DNA of 64,000 bases from Evansella clarkii (GTDB lineage: Bacteria > Bacillota > Bacilli > Bacillales > Salisediminibacteriaceae). The notes below the pieces were generated by a model. It was not told where the DNA came from. It was given only the letters and a program-made list of their open reading frames with translations, and made no database searches. Below are positions 63,843-64,000 of this stretch, one piece after another (position 1 is the first letter of the stretch; every line of letters begins with the position of its first letter). The position numbers and the translations under genes are program-made. The stretch is taken from positions 4,412,974 to 4,476,973 of the forward strand of contig NZ_KV917376.1 in the NCBI RefSeq assembly GCF_002019695.1, given 5' to 3'.

Positions 63843-64000
63843 TTATGAAATTAACTCTGTGACAAACTCATTTATCTCATTTAGAGCATCTTTTCTGTAT
63901 TTTTCATCAATTAACTGTTTTTCGTTCTTTGCAATTATTTTAACAAGGGCGCTTCCTACGATTACACCGTCAGAAATAGAATTGAAGTAGTTTACATGTT
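63843..64000 (-). CDS. trpA: Tryptophan synthase alpha subunit, C-terminal fragment
   Basis: The gene runs off the right edge; about 52 C-terminal residues are visible. They read ...ISDGVIVGSALVKIIAKNEKQ..., the phosphate-binding ADGVVVGSALV block of TrpA, followed by a short helix and a stop. It lies 116 bp upstream of hisC with no strong terminator, consistent with a trp-hisC-tyrA-aroA readthrough operon. Confidence 0.9.
   Translation of the reverse strand, partial: HVNYFNSISDGVIVGSALVKIIAKNEKQLIDEKYRKDALNEINEFVTELIS

Overview
The window is chromosomal DNA of a low-to-moderate-GC, endospore-forming member of the Bacillaceae. The evidence is long blocks of Bacillus subtilis-type gene order: qcrABC / ypjA-ypjB / ypjD-dapB-mgsA-bshB1-bshA-cca-birA-panBCD / dinG-ypmA-ypmB-aspB-asnS-dnaD-nth-ypoC / ponA-recU, and trpA-hisC-tyrA-aroA. 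Bacillithiol genes, RacA, YpjB and SigI/RsgI point the same way. Many acidic proteins and the repeat families suggest a halo- or alkali-tolerant lineage near Evansella or Salipaludibacillus, but that is inference. No rRNA, tRNA, CRISPR array, prophage or intact transposase gene was seen.

Layout. 1-5.7 kb: patatin-like protein (partial), DegV, two deoxynucleoside kinases, and a TatA/TatC pair pushed apart by repeats, then a lipid kinase. 5.7-17.6 kb: NRDE protein and NCS1 permease, TelA with an XpaC-like partner, SigI/RsgI, an MBL hydrolase, a DUF2777 protein, and YdbS/YdbT behind a small sigma-region-1.1-like protein. 17.8-24.8 kb: CvfC, two thioredoxin-fold proteins, an AEC transporter, nicotinamidase, YtzC, a CbpA-like CBS protein, a TRIC-like channel, YppE and RacA. 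25-34.2 kb: recU-ponA diverging from the ypmA-ypmB-aspB-asnS-dnaD-nth-ypoC strand. 34.2-51 kb: a repeat-rich gap, a deaminase and a degenerate metallo-beta-lactamase protein inserted between ypmA and dinG, then a TPR protein, panDCB with a structured leader and terminator, birA, cca, bacillithiol genes, mgsA, dapB, ypjD, ypjC and yugP. 51-64 kb: ypjB, ypjA, qcrCBA, ypi genes, a degenerate amidohydrolase, and the aromatic/histidine supraoperon.

Connections. TatA/TatC can export the Rieske protein QcrA, which carries a twin-arginine signal in this window. PanB/C/D make pantothenate, starting from the AspB/valine side of metabolism. BshA/BshB1 make bacillithiol. RecU and PonA form a conserved pair, as do BirA and Cca.

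Most notable observation: two roughly 150-bp two-hairpin elements (20972-21121 and 51228-51374) both sit 3' of TTTAT and both end in CACTTTAT. One lies inside a terminal-inverted-repeat MITE whose second copy (34599-34847) preserves the matching empty site, so the insertion can be read to the base. The elements resemble non-autonomous IS200/IS605 (PATE-like) ends and may be orphan TnpB omega-RNA scaffolds. No TnpA or TnpB is encoded here. Several dispersed repeats, a candidate panB riboregulator, a candidate SigI autoregulatory promoter and several pseudoenzymes are also described.
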